Positions 49,743-58,750 of a DNA stretch of 64,000 nucleotides are shown here, in pieces. The DNA comes from Microbacterium testaceum (GTDB lineage: Bacteria; Actinomycetota; Actinomycetes; Actinomycetales; Microbacteriaceae). Made by a program: the position numbers and the translations under genes. How positions within the stretch are numbered: position 1 is the stretch's first letter; each line of letters opens with the position of its first letter. Location of the stretch: the NCBI RefSeq assembly GCF_003075375.1, contig NZ_QDFT01000013.1, positions 1 through 64,000 on the forward strand. Direction: 5' to 3'. The notes below the pieces were generated by a model that made no database searches, was not told where the DNA came from, and was given only the letters and a program-made list of their open reading frames with translations.

Positions 49743-50078
49743 TCAGACCTCGTACTGCTCGTGGTCGACCGTGACCAGACGCGTCCGGGAGTTCAGCACG
49801 CGCTCGAACACGAGCGCGGCGACCGCGGCGACCGAGATACCGATCACGACGCAGATGAGCGCGGTGAAGCCGAACACCTGCAGCTGCGAGTAGGCGACCT
49901 GCGTGTAGGGGCTGACGTTGGCACCGTCGATCGCGACGGTGAGGATCAGAGCGGCGAGGATGCCGAGGAAGGCACCCGCCAGCATGAAGACGCCGTACTT
50001 GGGTGCGCGGCGCACCGTGACGGTCTCGATCTCGTCGCGGATGTACACCGGACGCTCGGGGACGGGCTGGTCGGACAT
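49743..50078 (-). CDS. Small membrane protein with two helices
   Basis: 111 residues from the ATG at 50078 (an ATG at 50084 is also possible). A cytoplasmic N terminus ending V-R-R-A-P-K-Y leads to helix 1 (about 29-49), a short loop with N-V-S-P-Y-T-Q, helix 2 (about 67-91), and a polar tail ending E-Q-Y-E-V. It resembles small conserved actinobacterial membrane proteins found near purine genes, but I cannot name a function. Confidence 0.7.
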   Translation of the reverse strand: MSDQPVPERPVYIRDEIETVTVRRAPKYGVFMLAGAFLGILAALILTVAIDGANVSPYTQVAYSQLQVFGFTALICVVIGISVAAVAALVFERVLNSRTRLVTVDHEQYEV

Positions 50079-50237
50079 ACGCATATTGTCCCACCGTCGG
50101 CCGCGGAGTGGGCCGGGTTCTTCGGCGTCGAGCGACGCCGGACGAAACCGCAGTCTCTCGTCGAGACCGCGCGCCCCGGGCGGACATCGCGTGCGGTTTC
50201 GGTCGACGGCTACGGTCTCGCCGACAAGAGGGGCGGG

Positions 50238-50594
50238 TCAGGGGCGCAGGGGCAGGAGCGCGCTCAGATCGGCGCGCACCCCGGATGCCACGATGCGGCC
50301 CGAGGTGACGGCATCCGCCCACACCTCCTCACCCGTGGCGACGGCGATCCACGTCGCGGCGTCGGTCTCGACCACGTTGGGCGGGGTGCCGCGCGTGTGA
50401 CGGGGCCCCTCGATCACCTGCACGGCACCGAAAGGGGGCACGCGCATCTCGACCGAGTTGCCCGGGGCCTTCTCGGCGAGCAGCTGCAGCAGGTAGCGCA
50501 CGGCCGTGGCCAGAGCCGGGCGGGGGGCGTCACCCGCGGCGACGGCGGCGAGGGCGGCGCGACCGTCTCCGGTCTCGATGCGGCGAGGGGGCAT
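50238..50594 (-). CDS. Sterol-carrier-type (SCP2-like) small protein
   Basis: 118 residues from the ATG at 50594. M-P-P-R-R-I at the N terminus, [22 protein letters not shown] in the middle and [14 protein letters not shown]-x-R-A-D-L-S at the end match the actinobacterial sterol carrier family protein that often sits by purD, as here. The hydrophobic cavity may bind a lipid; the role is unproven. Divergent from purD. Confidence 0.82.
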   Translation of the reverse strand: MPPRRIETGDGRAALAAVAAGDAPRPALATAVRYLLQLLAEKAPGNSVEMRVPPFGAVQVIEGPRHTRGTPPNVVETDAATWIAVATGEEVWADAVTSGRIVASGVRADLSALLPLRP

Positions 50595-50798
50595 GGCATC
50601 CACGCTACTGGCGGCGGGGACGGGCCGGGGCGCGTGCAGATCCTCCGCGATGCGCACAACTTCAGCTCGCCGGCGCCCGGTTCGACGGAGGATGCGCACG
50701 TCGCGGAGGTTACGCACGCGCATCCCGGCGCCGAAGGCGTGCCCGCAGCCGATACCGCGTCGCCCGAGCCCGGGCGCGCCGCTCGATAGGCTGACCGC

Positions 50799-52070
50799 GT
50801 GAGAATCCTGGTCCTCGGTTCGGGCGCGCGCGAGCACGCCATCATCCTCGCGCTGCGCTCCGAAGAGGCGTCGCACGCGATCTTCGCCGCCCCCGGCAAC
50901 GCGGGGATCGCGCGCGAGGCGCACCTCGTCGACCTCGATCCGCTCGACCCGGTCGCCGTGCTGACCTTCGCCAAGGACGAGGCGATCGACCTCGTCGTGG
51001 TCGGCCCCGAGGCGCCGCTGGTCGCCGGCGTGGCCGATCCGCTGCGGGCGCACGGCATCCCGGTGTTCGGTCCCGGCAAGGCCGCGGCCCAGCTCGAGGG
51101 CTCGAAGACGTACGCGAAGCGGATCATGGATGCGGCGGGCGTCCCCACCGGGCGTTCCGTGCGCGCTCACGACGCGGCCACGGTCGCCGCAGCGCTCGAC
51201 GAGTTCGGTGCGCCCTACGTCGTCAAGGCCGACGGTCTGGCCGCGGGCAAGGGCGTGATCGTCACGAGCGATCGCGACGCCGCCCTGGCACACGCCGACA
51301 CCTACCTGCCCACCGGTGCGGTGCTCATCGAGGAGTTCCTGTCGGGACCCGAGGTGTCGCTGTTCTTCCTCAGCGACGGCGACCACGTCGCCCCCCTGAG
51401 CCCCGCCCAGGACTTCAAGCGCCTGCGCGACGGCGACGAGGGCCCCAACACCGGCGGGATGGGCGCGTACTCGCCGCTGCCGTGGCTGAGCGAGCGCTTC
51501 GGCGATGAAGAGACGTTCGTCGACCTCGTCACGCGCGAGATCGCCGAGCCCGTGATCCGGCAGATGGATGCCGAGGGCACGCCCTTCATCGGGCTGCTCT
51601 ACGCGGGACTCATCCTGACCGAGCAGGGCGTGAAGGTCATCGAGTTCAACGCGCGCTTCGGCGACCCCGAGACCCAGGTCGTGCTGCCGCGCCTCATCGA
51701 CCCGCTGTCGACGCTGCTGCTGGCCGCGGCGTCGGGCACGCTCGAGGATCAGCCGCGACCCGCCTTCGCCGAGGCCACCGCGGTCACCGTGGTGCTCGCG
51801 AGCCAGGGCTACCCCGAGGCCCCGCTCACCGGGCGCGTGCTCACCGGCATCGACGAGGCCGAAGAAGTCGACGGTGTGCACGTCGCCCATGCCGCGACGG
51901 CGCTGCGCGACGGCGATCTGGTCGCGACCGGGGGCCGCGTGCTCAGCGTCGTCGCCACCGGCACGACCTTCGCCGAAGCGCGCGAGGCGGCCTACGCCGG
52001 CCTCGAGCGCATCGGCCTCGAGGGCGGTCAGTACCGCACCGACATCGCGTCGAAGGTCGCACAGGTCTGA
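50799..52070 (+). CDS. purD: Phosphoribosylamine-glycine ligase (GAR synthetase)
   Basis: 423 residues from the GTG at 50799. The N domain starts [14 protein letters not shown]; the ATP-grasp part has [18 protein letters not shown], and [18 protein letters not shown], and [14 protein letters not shown] is the metal-binding block. It catalyses step 2 of purine synthesis. It is alone on its strand but 1.8 kb from purM/purF, so the three early steps are clustered. Confidence 0.97.
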   Translation: MRILVLGSGAREHAIILALRSEEASHAIFAAPGNAGIAREAHLVDLDPLDPVAVLTFAKDEAIDLVVVGPEAPLVAGVADPLRAHGIPVFGPGKAAAQLEGSKTYAKRIMDAAGVPTGRSVRAHDAATVAAALDEFGAPYVVKADGLAAGKGVIVTSDRDAALAHADTYLPTGAVLIEEFLSGPEVSLFFLSDGDHVAPLSPAQDFKRLRDGDEGPNTGGMGAYSPLPWLSERFGDEETFVDLVTREIAEPVIRQMDAEGTPFIGLLYAGLILTEQGVKVIEFNARFGDPETQVVLPRLIDPLSTLLLAAASGTLEDQPRPAFAEATAVTVVLASQGYPEAPLTGRVLTGIDEAEEVDGVHVAHAATALRDGDLVATGGRVLSVVATGTTFAEAREAAYAGLERIGLEGGQYRTDIASKVAQV

Positions 52071-52098
52071 GGCGCGAGGGGCCTCCGACTCCGGGGAC

Positions 52099-52458
52099 TC
52101 ACGCCCTGACGAGGAGGATCTGAAAGCCGTCCGGGTCGAGGAACGCCGACGCGTTCGCTTGCCAATAAGGGTTCGCCGGGACGGTCTCGCGCCCTGCGAG
52201 CCGAGCCGCGATCCGCTCGAGTTCGGCCTCGTCGTCCAGGTAGAGGACCAACAGCGATTCCGGGTCCGGTGCCGGGGCGGTCTGACCCCCTCCCGTCGTG
52301 AATTCGAGATGCGCGCCGGTTCCGGGCAGATCGAAGAACACTCCGTCGTACCCCGCGTGATTCTGGAAGTCCCCTCGCAGGGGCAGCCCGAGATCGTCCC
52401 GGTAGAACCTCACCAGCTCGGGAAGGCGGTCCGTGTGACGCGCGAAGCGGATCTTCAT
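52099..52458 (-). CDS. Glyoxalase/bleomycin-resistance (VOC) family protein
   Basis: 119 residues from the ATG at 52458. One VOC module: beta-alpha-beta-beta-beta pairs with [26 protein letters not shown] and the closing [11 protein letters not shown]. His/Glu metal-type residues (H8, E52 in H-L-E-F) are present. It may dimerise to form a ring-cleaving or lyase site, or bind a toxin. Divergent from the methyltransferase with 30 bp between starts. Confidence 0.82.
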   Translation of the reverse strand: MKIRFARHTDRLPELVRFYRDDLGLPLRGDFQNHAGYDGVFFDLPGTGAHLEFTTGGGQTAPAPDPESLLVLYLDDEAELERIAARLAGRETVPANPYWQANASAFLDPDGFQILLVRA

Positions 52459-52488
52459 GACTCCATTCTGAGCGCGTACGCTCGGCCG

Positions 52489-53085
52489 ATGACCTCGACG
52501 ACCGCCGCGTACGAGGCGCGGGCGCAGGAGTACATCGACGCCCTCGGCACGATGGATGCCGTGCACCCCGTCGACCGGGCGATCGTCGACGCGTGGGCGG
52601 ACGAGGTGAGCGGCCCCGTGCTCGACGCCGGGTGCGGGCCCGGCCAGTGGACGGCGCATCTCGCCGGTCGCGGGCTCGACGTCCGCGGGATCGACCTGGC
52701 GCCGCGATTCGTGGAGCACGCGCGCGCGACGCACCCCGGCATCCGCTTCGAGGTGGCGAGCATCGACGAGCTGCCCGACGCGGACGCCTTATTCGGCGGA
52801 GTGCTGGCGTGGTTCTCGACCATTCATCACTCCCCCGACCGGATCGGCGTGGCCCTCCGCGGGTGTGCGCGTGCCCTGCGCCCCGGCGGCGAGCTGCTGC
52901 TCGGCTTCTTCGTCGGCGCAGCCCCCGAGCCCTTCGACCACGCCGTCACTCGCGCGTGGCGATGGCCCGTCGCCGAGCTGACGCGAGAGCTGGATGCCGC
53001 CGGCTTCGACGTGCTCGAAGCGCAGACGCGTGAGACGCGCGGCGCGCGCCCGGTGGGATCGCTTCGTTGCGAGCGGCGGGTATGA
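52489..53085 (+). CDS. Class I SAM-dependent methyltransferase
   Basis: 198 residues from the ATG at 52489. Motif I is V-L-D-A-G-C-G-P-G-Q-W, motif post-I ends V-R-G-I-D-L-A-P, and A-L-R-P-G-G-E-L-L-L is motif III. This is the methyltransf_11/25 pattern, of the size typical for small-molecule methylases. Substrate unknown. The start overlaps the promoter region of the VOC gene, and the two are probably co-regulated from the shared 30-bp gap. Confidence 0.85.
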   Translation: MTSTTAAYEARAQEYIDALGTMDAVHPVDRAIVDAWADEVSGPVLDAGCGPGQWTAHLAGRGLDVRGIDLAPRFVEHARATHPGIRFEVASIDELPDADALFGGVLAWFSTIHHSPDRIGVALRGCARALRPGGELLLGFFVGAAPEPFDHAVTRAWRWPVAELTRELDAAGFDVLEAQTRETRGARPVGSLRCERRV

Positions 53086-53173
53086 CAGCCGTGCCCGCGA
53101 TCGCGCGGGCATCCCCCGCCGGTGCGCGCGCGGACTGCGCCGCGGGTCGATCGAGGTCGGAGCAGCCCCGGAA

Positions 53174-53557
53174 TCAGATATGCGAGAGAAGACGACCGGC
53201 ACCGGCTGCGGCGGTCGCGAGCTGACGGTCGAAGGTCGCGAGGGGAACGTCGGCTCGCTCGGCGGTCGCGAGGACGCAGGTGTCCGGCATCTTCAATCCC
53301 CACCGCGCACGCAGGCGCGCGAGCACGAGGGGCTCGTCGGGACCGAGGATGGTGACGTCGACGCCGACGCCGCGCAGGTCGTGCCAGACCCGTTCGGCCA
53401 CGCCCCGCTTGGCGGGACCGACCAGGACCTCGGCGGCCGTCAGCGGGTGGACGAGGTAACCGGACGGGTTCTGCTCCATGAGATTCACGGCGGCAGCATG
53501 GTGCGCGTCAGACGCGTCCAGGAAGCCGATCAGCACCCCGGCGTCGAGGACGATCAC
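53174..53557 (-). CDS. vapC: PIN-domain toxin (VapC-like ribonuclease)
   Basis: 127 residues from the ATG overlapping the antitoxin stop (ATGA). The PIN active site acids are all present: Asp5 in V-L-D-A-G, Glu43 in T-A-A-E-V, Asp92 in P-D-T-C, and Asp110 in F-D-R-Q-L. VapC toxins cleave tRNA or rRNA. Size is normal. It is held off by the protein from the gene just before it. Confidence 0.88.
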   Translation of the reverse strand: MIVLDAGVLIGFLDASDAHHAAAVNLMEQNPSGYLVHPLTAAEVLVGPAKRGVAERVWHDLRGVGVDVTILGPDEPLVLARLRARWGLKMPDTCVLATAERADVPLATFDRQLATAAAGAGRLLSHI

Positions 53558-53820
53558 TCACTCCACCCGTCGCGGACCTCATCGAGATAACCCGGTCCGT
53601 AGAGCTCGGTGTGCGCGCCGGCGAGCTGCCGGAGACGGGCGACACGGCGCTCGGCAGCAGACTGCTCGCCCGCCTCGATCGTCTTGACCCCCGCGTCCAG
53701 GAGCTTCAGCAGGAGCACGCTGTCGCGATCCTCTTCCGGCCAGTGCGCCCGCGCGACCTCGAGGGCGTGACGCACCTGCGGGGTGTGCGTGATGTTCGTC
53801 CGGGGGTGGCTGGTCGGCAT
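53554..53820 (-). CDS. vapB: Antitoxin partner of the PIN toxin
   Basis: 88 residues from the ATG at 53820. The N terminus (T-N-I-T-H-T-P-Q-V-R-H-A-L-E-V-A-R-A) resembles a short ribbon-helix-helix strand and helix; the C terminus ends W-S-E, likely the toxin-masking tail. The exact antitoxin family is not certain, but gene order, overlap and size make the role secure. An imperfect inverted repeat upstream probably binds the VapBC complex. Confidence 0.8.
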   Translation of the reverse strand: MPTSHPRTNITHTPQVRHALEVARAHWPEEDRDSVLLLKLLDAGVKTIEAGEQSAAERRVARLRQLAGAHTELYGPGYLDEVRDGWSE

Positions 53821-53827
53821 GCCGTGA

Positions 53828-53855
53828 GTGTACCACCGCGTTATCGGTGTAACAC
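53828..53855 (-). promoter_or_regulatory. Putative VapBC operator
   Basis: GTGTACCACC and GGTGTAACAC are arms of an inverted repeat (8 of 10 bases complementary) with an 8-nt spacer, starting 8 bp upstream of the antitoxin ATG. Confidence 0.55.
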
Positions 53856-53872
53856 TTGTGCTCACTCGAGAC

Positions 53873-53903
53873 GAATGCCGCCACCCCTTGGGGTGACGGC
53901 ATC
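53873..53903. terminator. Terminator of the EmrB-type MFS gene
   Basis: ATGCCGCCACCCC and GGGGTGACGGCAT pair over 13 bp with one mismatch and a 2-nt loop, just downstream of the MFS stop on the minus strand. Confidence 0.75.
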
Positions 53904-53914
53904 CGTGATCCTGC

Positions 53915-55477
53915 TTACTCCCCCGCGGCGGCGGGAGCGGCCTGCGCGGTCTGCTGCGCCGGGCCCTCGTCGCGGGGCGCGCCGTGCGGACGGATCATCG
54001 AGGGGCGCTTCATGAACAGCACCACGATGAGTCCGACACCGATCACGACGATCGGCAGAAGCAGCGACTGCCCCATGGCCTGCGAGAACCCGCCGACCAC
54101 CTGCGGCGGCAGCGCTCCCGAACCGAAGCTGGCACCGGCATCCGCAGCCCCCGGCAGGTTCGCCTCGAGACGCGCCTGCATGAACGCGGCGATGGATGCC
54201 GAACCGATGACCGATCCGACGGTGCGGGTCGTGTTGTAGATGCCCGCTCCGGCACCCGCCTGGCGCGGCGGCAGGTTGCGCGTGGCGGTGGTGGCGAGAG
54301 GGCCCCACATGCCCGCGTTTCCGACACCCATGAGGGCCGAGGGGATGAGGAACATCCAGATCGGGGCGTCGTTCAGGATGAGCGCCACGTAGATGCCCAG
54401 CGATCCGCCGACCAGCAGCAGTCCCGGGACGAGGAGGAACCGCGGGTCGGTGCGGTCGAGCAGTTTGCCCGCGAAGGGAGCGAGGACGCCCGAGAGGATC
54501 GCCAGCGGGACCAGCAGCAGCGCCGACTCGGTGGGCGTGAGGCCGCGGGCGAGCTGCAGGTAGAACATCTGCGGCAGGGCCATGCTCGTCACGGTGAAGC
54601 CGACGGCCGCGATCGCGAAGTTCGCGACCGAGAAGTTGCGGTCCGTGAACAGGGCGAGAGGCACCAGGGGCTCGCCCGTGCTGCGTCCCTGCGTCCAGAT
54701 GAAGACGCCCATCACGACGACGCCGGCGATCACCATCGCCCAGATCCACGCGGCCCACGAGAAGTGCTCGCCCTCTTGCAGACCGAAGACGATGAGGAAC
54801 AGACCCACCGCGCTGAGGACGACGCCGAGGATGTCGAACTTGTGCGCCGTGCGCGGCAGCTGCGGCACCAGGATGACCGCGGCGACGAAGCCGATGACAC
54901 CGACGGGGATGTTGATGAAGAAGATCCACTCCCACCCGAGGCCGTCCACGAGCAGGCCGCCCGCGAGAGGGCCGACGAGGGTGGCGACACCGGCCGTGGC
55001 ACCCCAGAGGCCCATGGCGGCACCGCGGTTCTGCGGCGGGAAGGTGCGGGTGATGACGGCCATCGTCTGCGGGGTCATGAGCGCCGCGCCCAGGCCCTGG
55101 ACGGCGCGGGCGGCGATGAGCACCTCGAGGCTGGGCGCGAGACCGCACGCGAGAGACGCGATGGTGAACACCGCCAGGCCCGTGAGGTAGATGTTCTTGG
55201 GGCCGAAGCGGTCGCCGAGGCGACCGGTGATCAGCAGCGGCACGGCGTAGGTGAGCAGGTAGGCGCTGGTGACCCATACGACGTTGTCGAGGTTGTTCGT
55301 GTTCGGGTCGAGCGCGGCCTTGATCGCGGGGTTCGCCACCGAGACGATCGTGGTGTCGACCAGGATCATGAAGAACCCGATGACCAGCGCCCACAGGGCG
55401 GGCCACGGACTCTTGGCGGGGGTCTTGAAGGACCCCGTCGACGGGGATGCCGCGGACGCGGCGCGGGAATCGGTCAT
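53915..55477 (-). CDS. DHA2-family MFS drug exporter (EmrB/QacA type)
   Basis: 520 residues from the ATG at 55477, coupled to the PadR stop (ATGA). About fourteen helices, with the DHA2 motif D-T-T-I-V-S-V-A-N-P-A-I in helix 1, G-R-L-G-D-R-F-G-P-K in loop 2-3 and R-A-V-Q-G-L-G-A-A-L-M-T-P in helix 4. Exports hydrophobic or cationic compounds against a proton gradient. The adjacent PadR gene and its palindromic operator point to inducible resistance. Confidence 0.92.
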   Translation of the reverse strand: MTDSRAASAASPSTGSFKTPAKSPWPALWALVIGFFMILVDTTIVSVANPAIKAALDPNTNNLDNVVWVTSAYLLTYAVPLLITGRLGDRFGPKNIYLTGLAVFTIASLACGLAPSLEVLIAARAVQGLGAALMTPQTMAVITRTFPPQNRGAAMGLWGATAGVATLVGPLAGGLLVDGLGWEWIFFINIPVGVIGFVAAVILVPQLPRTAHKFDILGVVLSAVGLFLIVFGLQEGEHFSWAAWIWAMVIAGVVVMGVFIWTQGRSTGEPLVPLALFTDRNFSVANFAIAAVGFTVTSMALPQMFYLQLARGLTPTESALLLVPLAILSGVLAPFAGKLLDRTDPRFLLVPGLLLVGGSLGIYVALILNDAPIWMFLIPSALMGVGNAGMWGPLATTATRNLPPRQAGAGAGIYNTTRTVGSVIGSASIAAFMQARLEANLPGAADAGASFGSGALPPQVVGGFSQAMGQSLLLPIVVIGVGLIVVLFMKRPSMIRPHGAPRDEGPAQQTAQAAPAAAGE

Positions 55478-56094
55478 GGTGTGGTCTCCTTCGAGACGCT
55501 GTTCTTCGTGAGATGTTCGGGGATCTCGTCGGGACCCCAGGCGAGGGAGCCGTCGACGAGGCGTGCGCGCAGGGCGTCCTGCCACGCGAGTTCGGCGTCG
55601 AGAAGTGCGGCTTGGCGCTGCACCTCGACCATGAACTGATCGGGGACGCCGCGGTGGGCGGCCCCGTCCAGACCGGTGCGGTGCTCGTGCGCCGAGGCGA
55701 CGAGCAGGGCACGGCGTCGGTCGAGCAGGGCGACCACTTCGTCGCGCTCGAGGTTGTGCGCCTCGGCGAGCGCGACGCGGAAGTCCGCCGCCCGCTCGAT
55801 CTGCGGCAGTTCGGTGCGCACCCACTCCTCGACCGCCTGGCGGCCGGCGTCGAGCAGGGTGTAGGTGGTGCGTTCGGGGCGGTTGCCGTGGCGGTCGACG
55901 CCGACCTCGGCGAGAAGTCCGTCGCGTTCGAGGCGCGCGACGGTGTGGTAGATCGTGCCCTTCTGCAGGGGTACGAGGCGGTCGTCCTTGCGCTCGCGCA
56001 GCAGGCGCACGAGCTCGTAGGTGTGCATGTCGCCCTCGCGCAGGGTCGCGAGGATCATGACGGCGACCGGGGTGAGACGGCTGTGTTCCGGCAT
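55474..56094 (-). CDS. PadR-family regulator of the adjacent exporter
   Basis: 206 residues from the ATG at 56094, nine bases after AAGGAGGGG (starts at 56109 and 56130 are less likely). Winged helix: L-T-P-V-A-V-M-I-L-A-T-L, H-T-Y-E-L-V-R-L-L, K-G-T-I-Y-H-T-V-A-R-L and L-L-A-E-V-G. The C-terminal Vir_Pad part is helical with E-R-D-E-V-V-A-L-L-D-R-R-R. It is the first gene of the pair and likely represses both from the palindrome at 56122. Confidence 0.9.
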   Translation of the reverse strand: MPEHSRLTPVAVMILATLREGDMHTYELVRLLRERKDDRLVPLQKGTIYHTVARLERDGLLAEVGVDRHGNRPERTTYTLLDAGRQAVEEWVRTELPQIERAADFRVALAEAHNLERDEVVALLDRRRALLVASAHEHRTGLDGAAHRGVPDQFMVEVQRQAALLDAELAWQDALRARLVDGSLAWGPDEIPEHLTKNSVSKETTP

Positions 56095-56121
56095 CCACCC
56101 CTCCTTCATGGTCCATGTCGA

Positions 56122-56139
56122 ATAGTCCATGTGGACTAT
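56122..56139 (-). promoter_or_regulatory. PadR operator upstream of the exporter operon
   Basis: ATAGTCCA-TG-TGGACTAT is a perfect 8-bp inverted repeat, 28 bp upstream of the PadR start. A half site (GGTCCATG) is repeated at 56110-56117, suggesting a two-site arrangement. Confidence 0.75.
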
Positions 56140-56259
56140 ACGCGTTTGTGCGGCGCGGCGCGAACCCGTCGAACGGATCGAGCGCCCCGGCAGAAGTCAA
56201 CGACCAGTCCGCGCCCGCCAGGGGGGACTTGCGGGAACGCGAATCGCGACCGCGGGAAC

Positions 56260-56297
56260 GACGAATGCCCCGCGCCGGAGGGCACGGGGCATTCGTC
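56260..56297. terminator. Terminator at the end of the sugar ABC operon
   Basis: GACGAATGCCCCG and CGGGGCATTCGTC are a perfect 13-bp stem with a 12-nt loop, 9 bp beyond the kinase stop on the minus strand. Confidence 0.85.
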
Positions 56298-56305
56298 ATC
56301 GGAGG

Positions 56306-56983
56306 TCAGTCGGCGATGAGCACCCGACCGGTCGCGCCGGACACGATCAGATCGGCACGCTCGCGGGTGGCCTCGATCAGGACCGCGTTGACACCGTCGA
56401 CCTCGCGCGCCCAGGCGAGAGCCGCCTGCGGGGATCGCCCTCCCCGCACGTGGCGCTCGACGAGTCGTGTCTCGCGCTCCTCGGCCGGTGTGTCGCAGAA
56501 CCACACCTCGTCCAGCGCCCCGCGCACGCCCGCCCACGGCTCGTCGCCGACGAGCAGATAGTTGCCCTCCACCACGACGATGCGCGCCGACGGCTCGATC
56601 GCGATCTCGCCCGCCACACCCTCGTCGACCTCGCGCCGGAAGCTCGGCGCGTACACGGTGTGGTCCGTCTCGCGCCGCACCCTGCCGAGCAGGGCGAGGA
56701 AGCCCCACCCGTCGAAGGTGTCGAGCGCCCCCTTGCGTTCGCGTCGGCCGAGCCGGTCGAGCGACGCGTTCGCCAGATGGAACCCGTCCATCGGAAGCGC
56801 CGCGGCCCCACCGCCGCGGCGCTCGTTCAGTTCCGCCACGATCGCGGCGGCCAGGGTCGTCTTGCCGCCGCCGGGGCTGCCCGCGATGCCGAGCAGGTAG
56901 CGGCCGCCCGCGGCGCTCGCAGCCTGCTCGACGCGGTCGACCAGTTCGGCGACGGCGGACGAGGGAGGCCCCTCAGGCGCCAT
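56306..56983 (-). CDS. P-loop nucleoside/nucleotide kinase family protein (FrcK-like)
   Basis: 225 residues from the ATG at 56983. Walker A G-S-P-G-G-G-K-T-T (35-43), then M-D-G-F-H-L in the acceptor region and V-V-V-E-G-N-Y-L-L (Walker B-like). This is the PanK/uridine-kinase-like family that includes FrcK of the Sinorhizobium frcBCAK fructose operon. It should phosphorylate a sugar or sugar analogue that enters by the ABC system. It is the last gene of the operon and overlaps the first epimerase by 11 bp. Confidence 0.82.
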   Translation of the reverse strand: MAPEGPPSSAVAELVDRVEQAASAAGGRYLLGIAGSPGGGKTTLAAAIVAELNERRGGGAAALPMDGFHLANASLDRLGRRERKGALDTFDGWGFLALLGRVRRETDHTVYAPSFRREVDEGVAGEIAIEPSARIVVVEGNYLLVGDEPWAGVRGALDEVWFCDTPAEERETRLVERHVRGGRSPQAALAWAREVDGVNAVLIEATRERADLIVSGATGRVLIAD

Positions 56984-57842
56984 GACCCGCTTCGATCTGC
57001 ATCGACATGAACGCGAGGGCGTGCCGTGCCAGGGCCGGACCGTCGTTCCACAGGTTGCGCCAGATGGCGAGGTCGTTCGACAGGGTCGGCGAGACGACCG
57101 CCGACGAGAACGATTCGAAGGTGATGGGCCCGGAGTAGTCGATGTCGGCGAGAGCGTGGAAGAACGCGGTGAAGTCGAGGTGCCCCGAGCCCAGGTAGCC
57201 GCGGTGGTTCTCGCCGATGTGCACGTAGCCCAGACGGTCTCCCACCAGGTGCACGGGGCGGACCAGATCGTCCTCCTCGATGTTCATGTGATACGTGTCG
57301 AGGTGGATCAGGACGTTGTCGTGGCCGATGTCGTCGGCCAGGCGCAGCGCGTCGGCGGCGGTGTTGATGACGTTCGTCTCGTAGCGGTTGCAGATCTCGA
57401 GCCCGAGCGTCATGCCCTTGCCCTGCGCCTCGACGGCGAGGTCCTTCAGGGTCGCGACGACGTTGGCCCGGCCGGCGGCGCTCAACTGGTGCCCGTACTT
57501 GCCGAGCGCGCTGTACAGGGCGCCTGTGAAGTGCGTGCCGCCGAGGTCGTGAGTGATCTGCAGCGAGTCGTGGAGCAGCTTCGCCCCGCGTTCGACGACC
57601 TGCGGGTCGTCGCTGGACACGTCGGCTGCGAAGGCGAGGCCGCGGGAGCACACGATGCCCAGACCGGCGGCCTCGAGCTTGGCGCGCGCGTCGGCGACGT
57701 CGAGGCTGGTCGCGTCGTGGAGCGAGAGCTCGAGGATGTCGTACCCGGCCGCGCGGGTCTGGTCGATGATGACGCTCATGTCGTCGGGCGTCGTACCGCC
57801 CGCGAAGACGAGGGCGTGGACGCCGAGGGAGTTGGTGACCAT
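56973..57842 (-). CDS. Sugar epimerase, D-tagatose/D-psicose 3-epimerase-like (first of two)
   Basis: 289 residues from the ATG at 57842. A TIM-barrel AP-endonuclease-2 fold with the metal ligands of ketose 3-epimerases: Glu149 (L-G-L-E-I-C), Asp182 (H-L-D-T-Y-H-M-N), His208 (V-H-I-G-E-N-H-R-G) and Glu243 (T-F-E-S-F). H-L-D-T-x-H-M-N-I-E-E is diagnostic of the D-tagatose 3-epimerase family. It interconverts ketohexoses at C3 (for example psicose and fructose). It works with the paralogue just upstream and the kinase downstream. Confidence 0.85.
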   Translation of the reverse strand: MVTNSLGVHALVFAGGTTPDDMSVIIDQTRAAGYDILELSLHDATSLDVADARAKLEAAGLGIVCSRGLAFAADVSSDDPQVVERGAKLLHDSLQITHDLGGTHFTGALYSALGKYGHQLSAAGRANVVATLKDLAVEAQGKGMTLGLEICNRYETNVINTAADALRLADDIGHDNVLIHLDTYHMNIEEDDLVRPVHLVGDRLGYVHIGENHRGYLGSGHLDFTAFFHALADIDYSGPITFESFSSAVVSPTLSNDLAIWRNLWNDGPALARHALAFMSMQIEAGHGA

Positions 57843-57879
57843 GAGGTGAGTTCTTTCGTGAAAGGTCGAACGGGGAGGA

Positions 57880-58746
57880 TCAGGAGGCGACGGTCTCGGC
57901 CAGCCGCGCCTTGAGGAAGGCGAGCGACGAGGCGGCGAGTTCGTCGGGGTCGGACCAGAGCGGATGCCACAGGCCGATGTCGATGGCGGAGGTCTCGCCG
58001 ATGACGACGGGCGAGAAGGACTCGACCGTGATCGGGCCCGCGAACCCGACCGCCGCCAGGGCGGCGAGGAGCGCGGTCCAGTCGATGGTCCCGGTGCCGA
58101 GCCGGCCGCGGTGGCTCTCGCTGGCGTGCAGGTAGCCGAGGCGCCGTCCGGCGGTCTCGACGGCCGCCGACAGGCTCTGCTCCTCCATCGCCGCGTGGAA
58201 CGTGTCGAGGTGGACCACGACGTTGGACGCACCCATGTCGTCGACGAACCGCGCCGTCTGGGCGGCCGTGTTCAGTAGGTTCGACTCGTAGCGGTTGACG
58301 TACTCGACCCCGAGGGTCACGCCCGCCCGCGCGCCGACCGCGGCGACCCGCCGCAGCACGTCGAGCGAGCGCTCGCGCGCCGCGGTGGTGGGCAGGCGGT
58401 CGTAGCGGCCCATCGCCGAGAACACCACCCCGCCGACGAAGGTCGCGCCGATGTCGGCGGCAAAGTGCATCGCCTCGGTCAGGCGGTGCTCTCCGCGGGC
58501 GCGCCGGGCGGGGTCGGCATCCGAGATGTCATCCGAGAACGACAGCGCGAGCGACACCGAGGCGTCGATGCCGTGCCGCGAGAGGGCCCGCACCGTGTCC
58601 CCCGCGTCGAGCACCTCGCGGTCGATCGCCGGGATCTCGATGAGGTCGTACCCCGCGGCGGCCGCCGCACCGATGGCGCGGTCGGCCGCGACAGGGCTCC
58701 AGTCGAACCCCCACACACCCGCGTGGATGCCGAAGAGCTGCGTCAT
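57880..58746 (-). CDS. Sugar epimerase, D-tagatose 3-epimerase-like (second of two)
   Basis: 288 residues from the ATG at 58746. Same fold and ligand set as its neighbour (Glu148 in L-G-V-E-Y-V, Asp181 in H-L-D-T-F-H-A, His207 in L-H-A-S-E-S-H-R-G, Glu242 in V-E-S-F), but H-A-A-M-E-E replaces H-M-N-I-E-E. The two share only part of their sequence, so they are old paralogues that may act on different ketoses or different carbons. Co-transcribed with the ABC transporter genes. Confidence 0.83.
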   Translation of the reverse strand: MTQLFGIHAGVWGFDWSPVAADRAIGAAAAAGYDLIEIPAIDREVLDAGDTVRALSRHGIDASVSLALSFSDDISDADPARRARGEHRLTEAMHFAADIGATFVGGVVFSAMGRYDRLPTTAARERSLDVLRRVAAVGARAGVTLGVEYVNRYESNLLNTAAQTARFVDDMGASNVVVHLDTFHAAMEEQSLSAAVETAGRRLGYLHASESHRGRLGTGTIDWTALLAALAAVGFAGPITVESFSPVVIGETSAIDIGLWHPLWSDPDELAASSLAFLKARLAETVAS

Positions 58747-58750
58747 CGTC

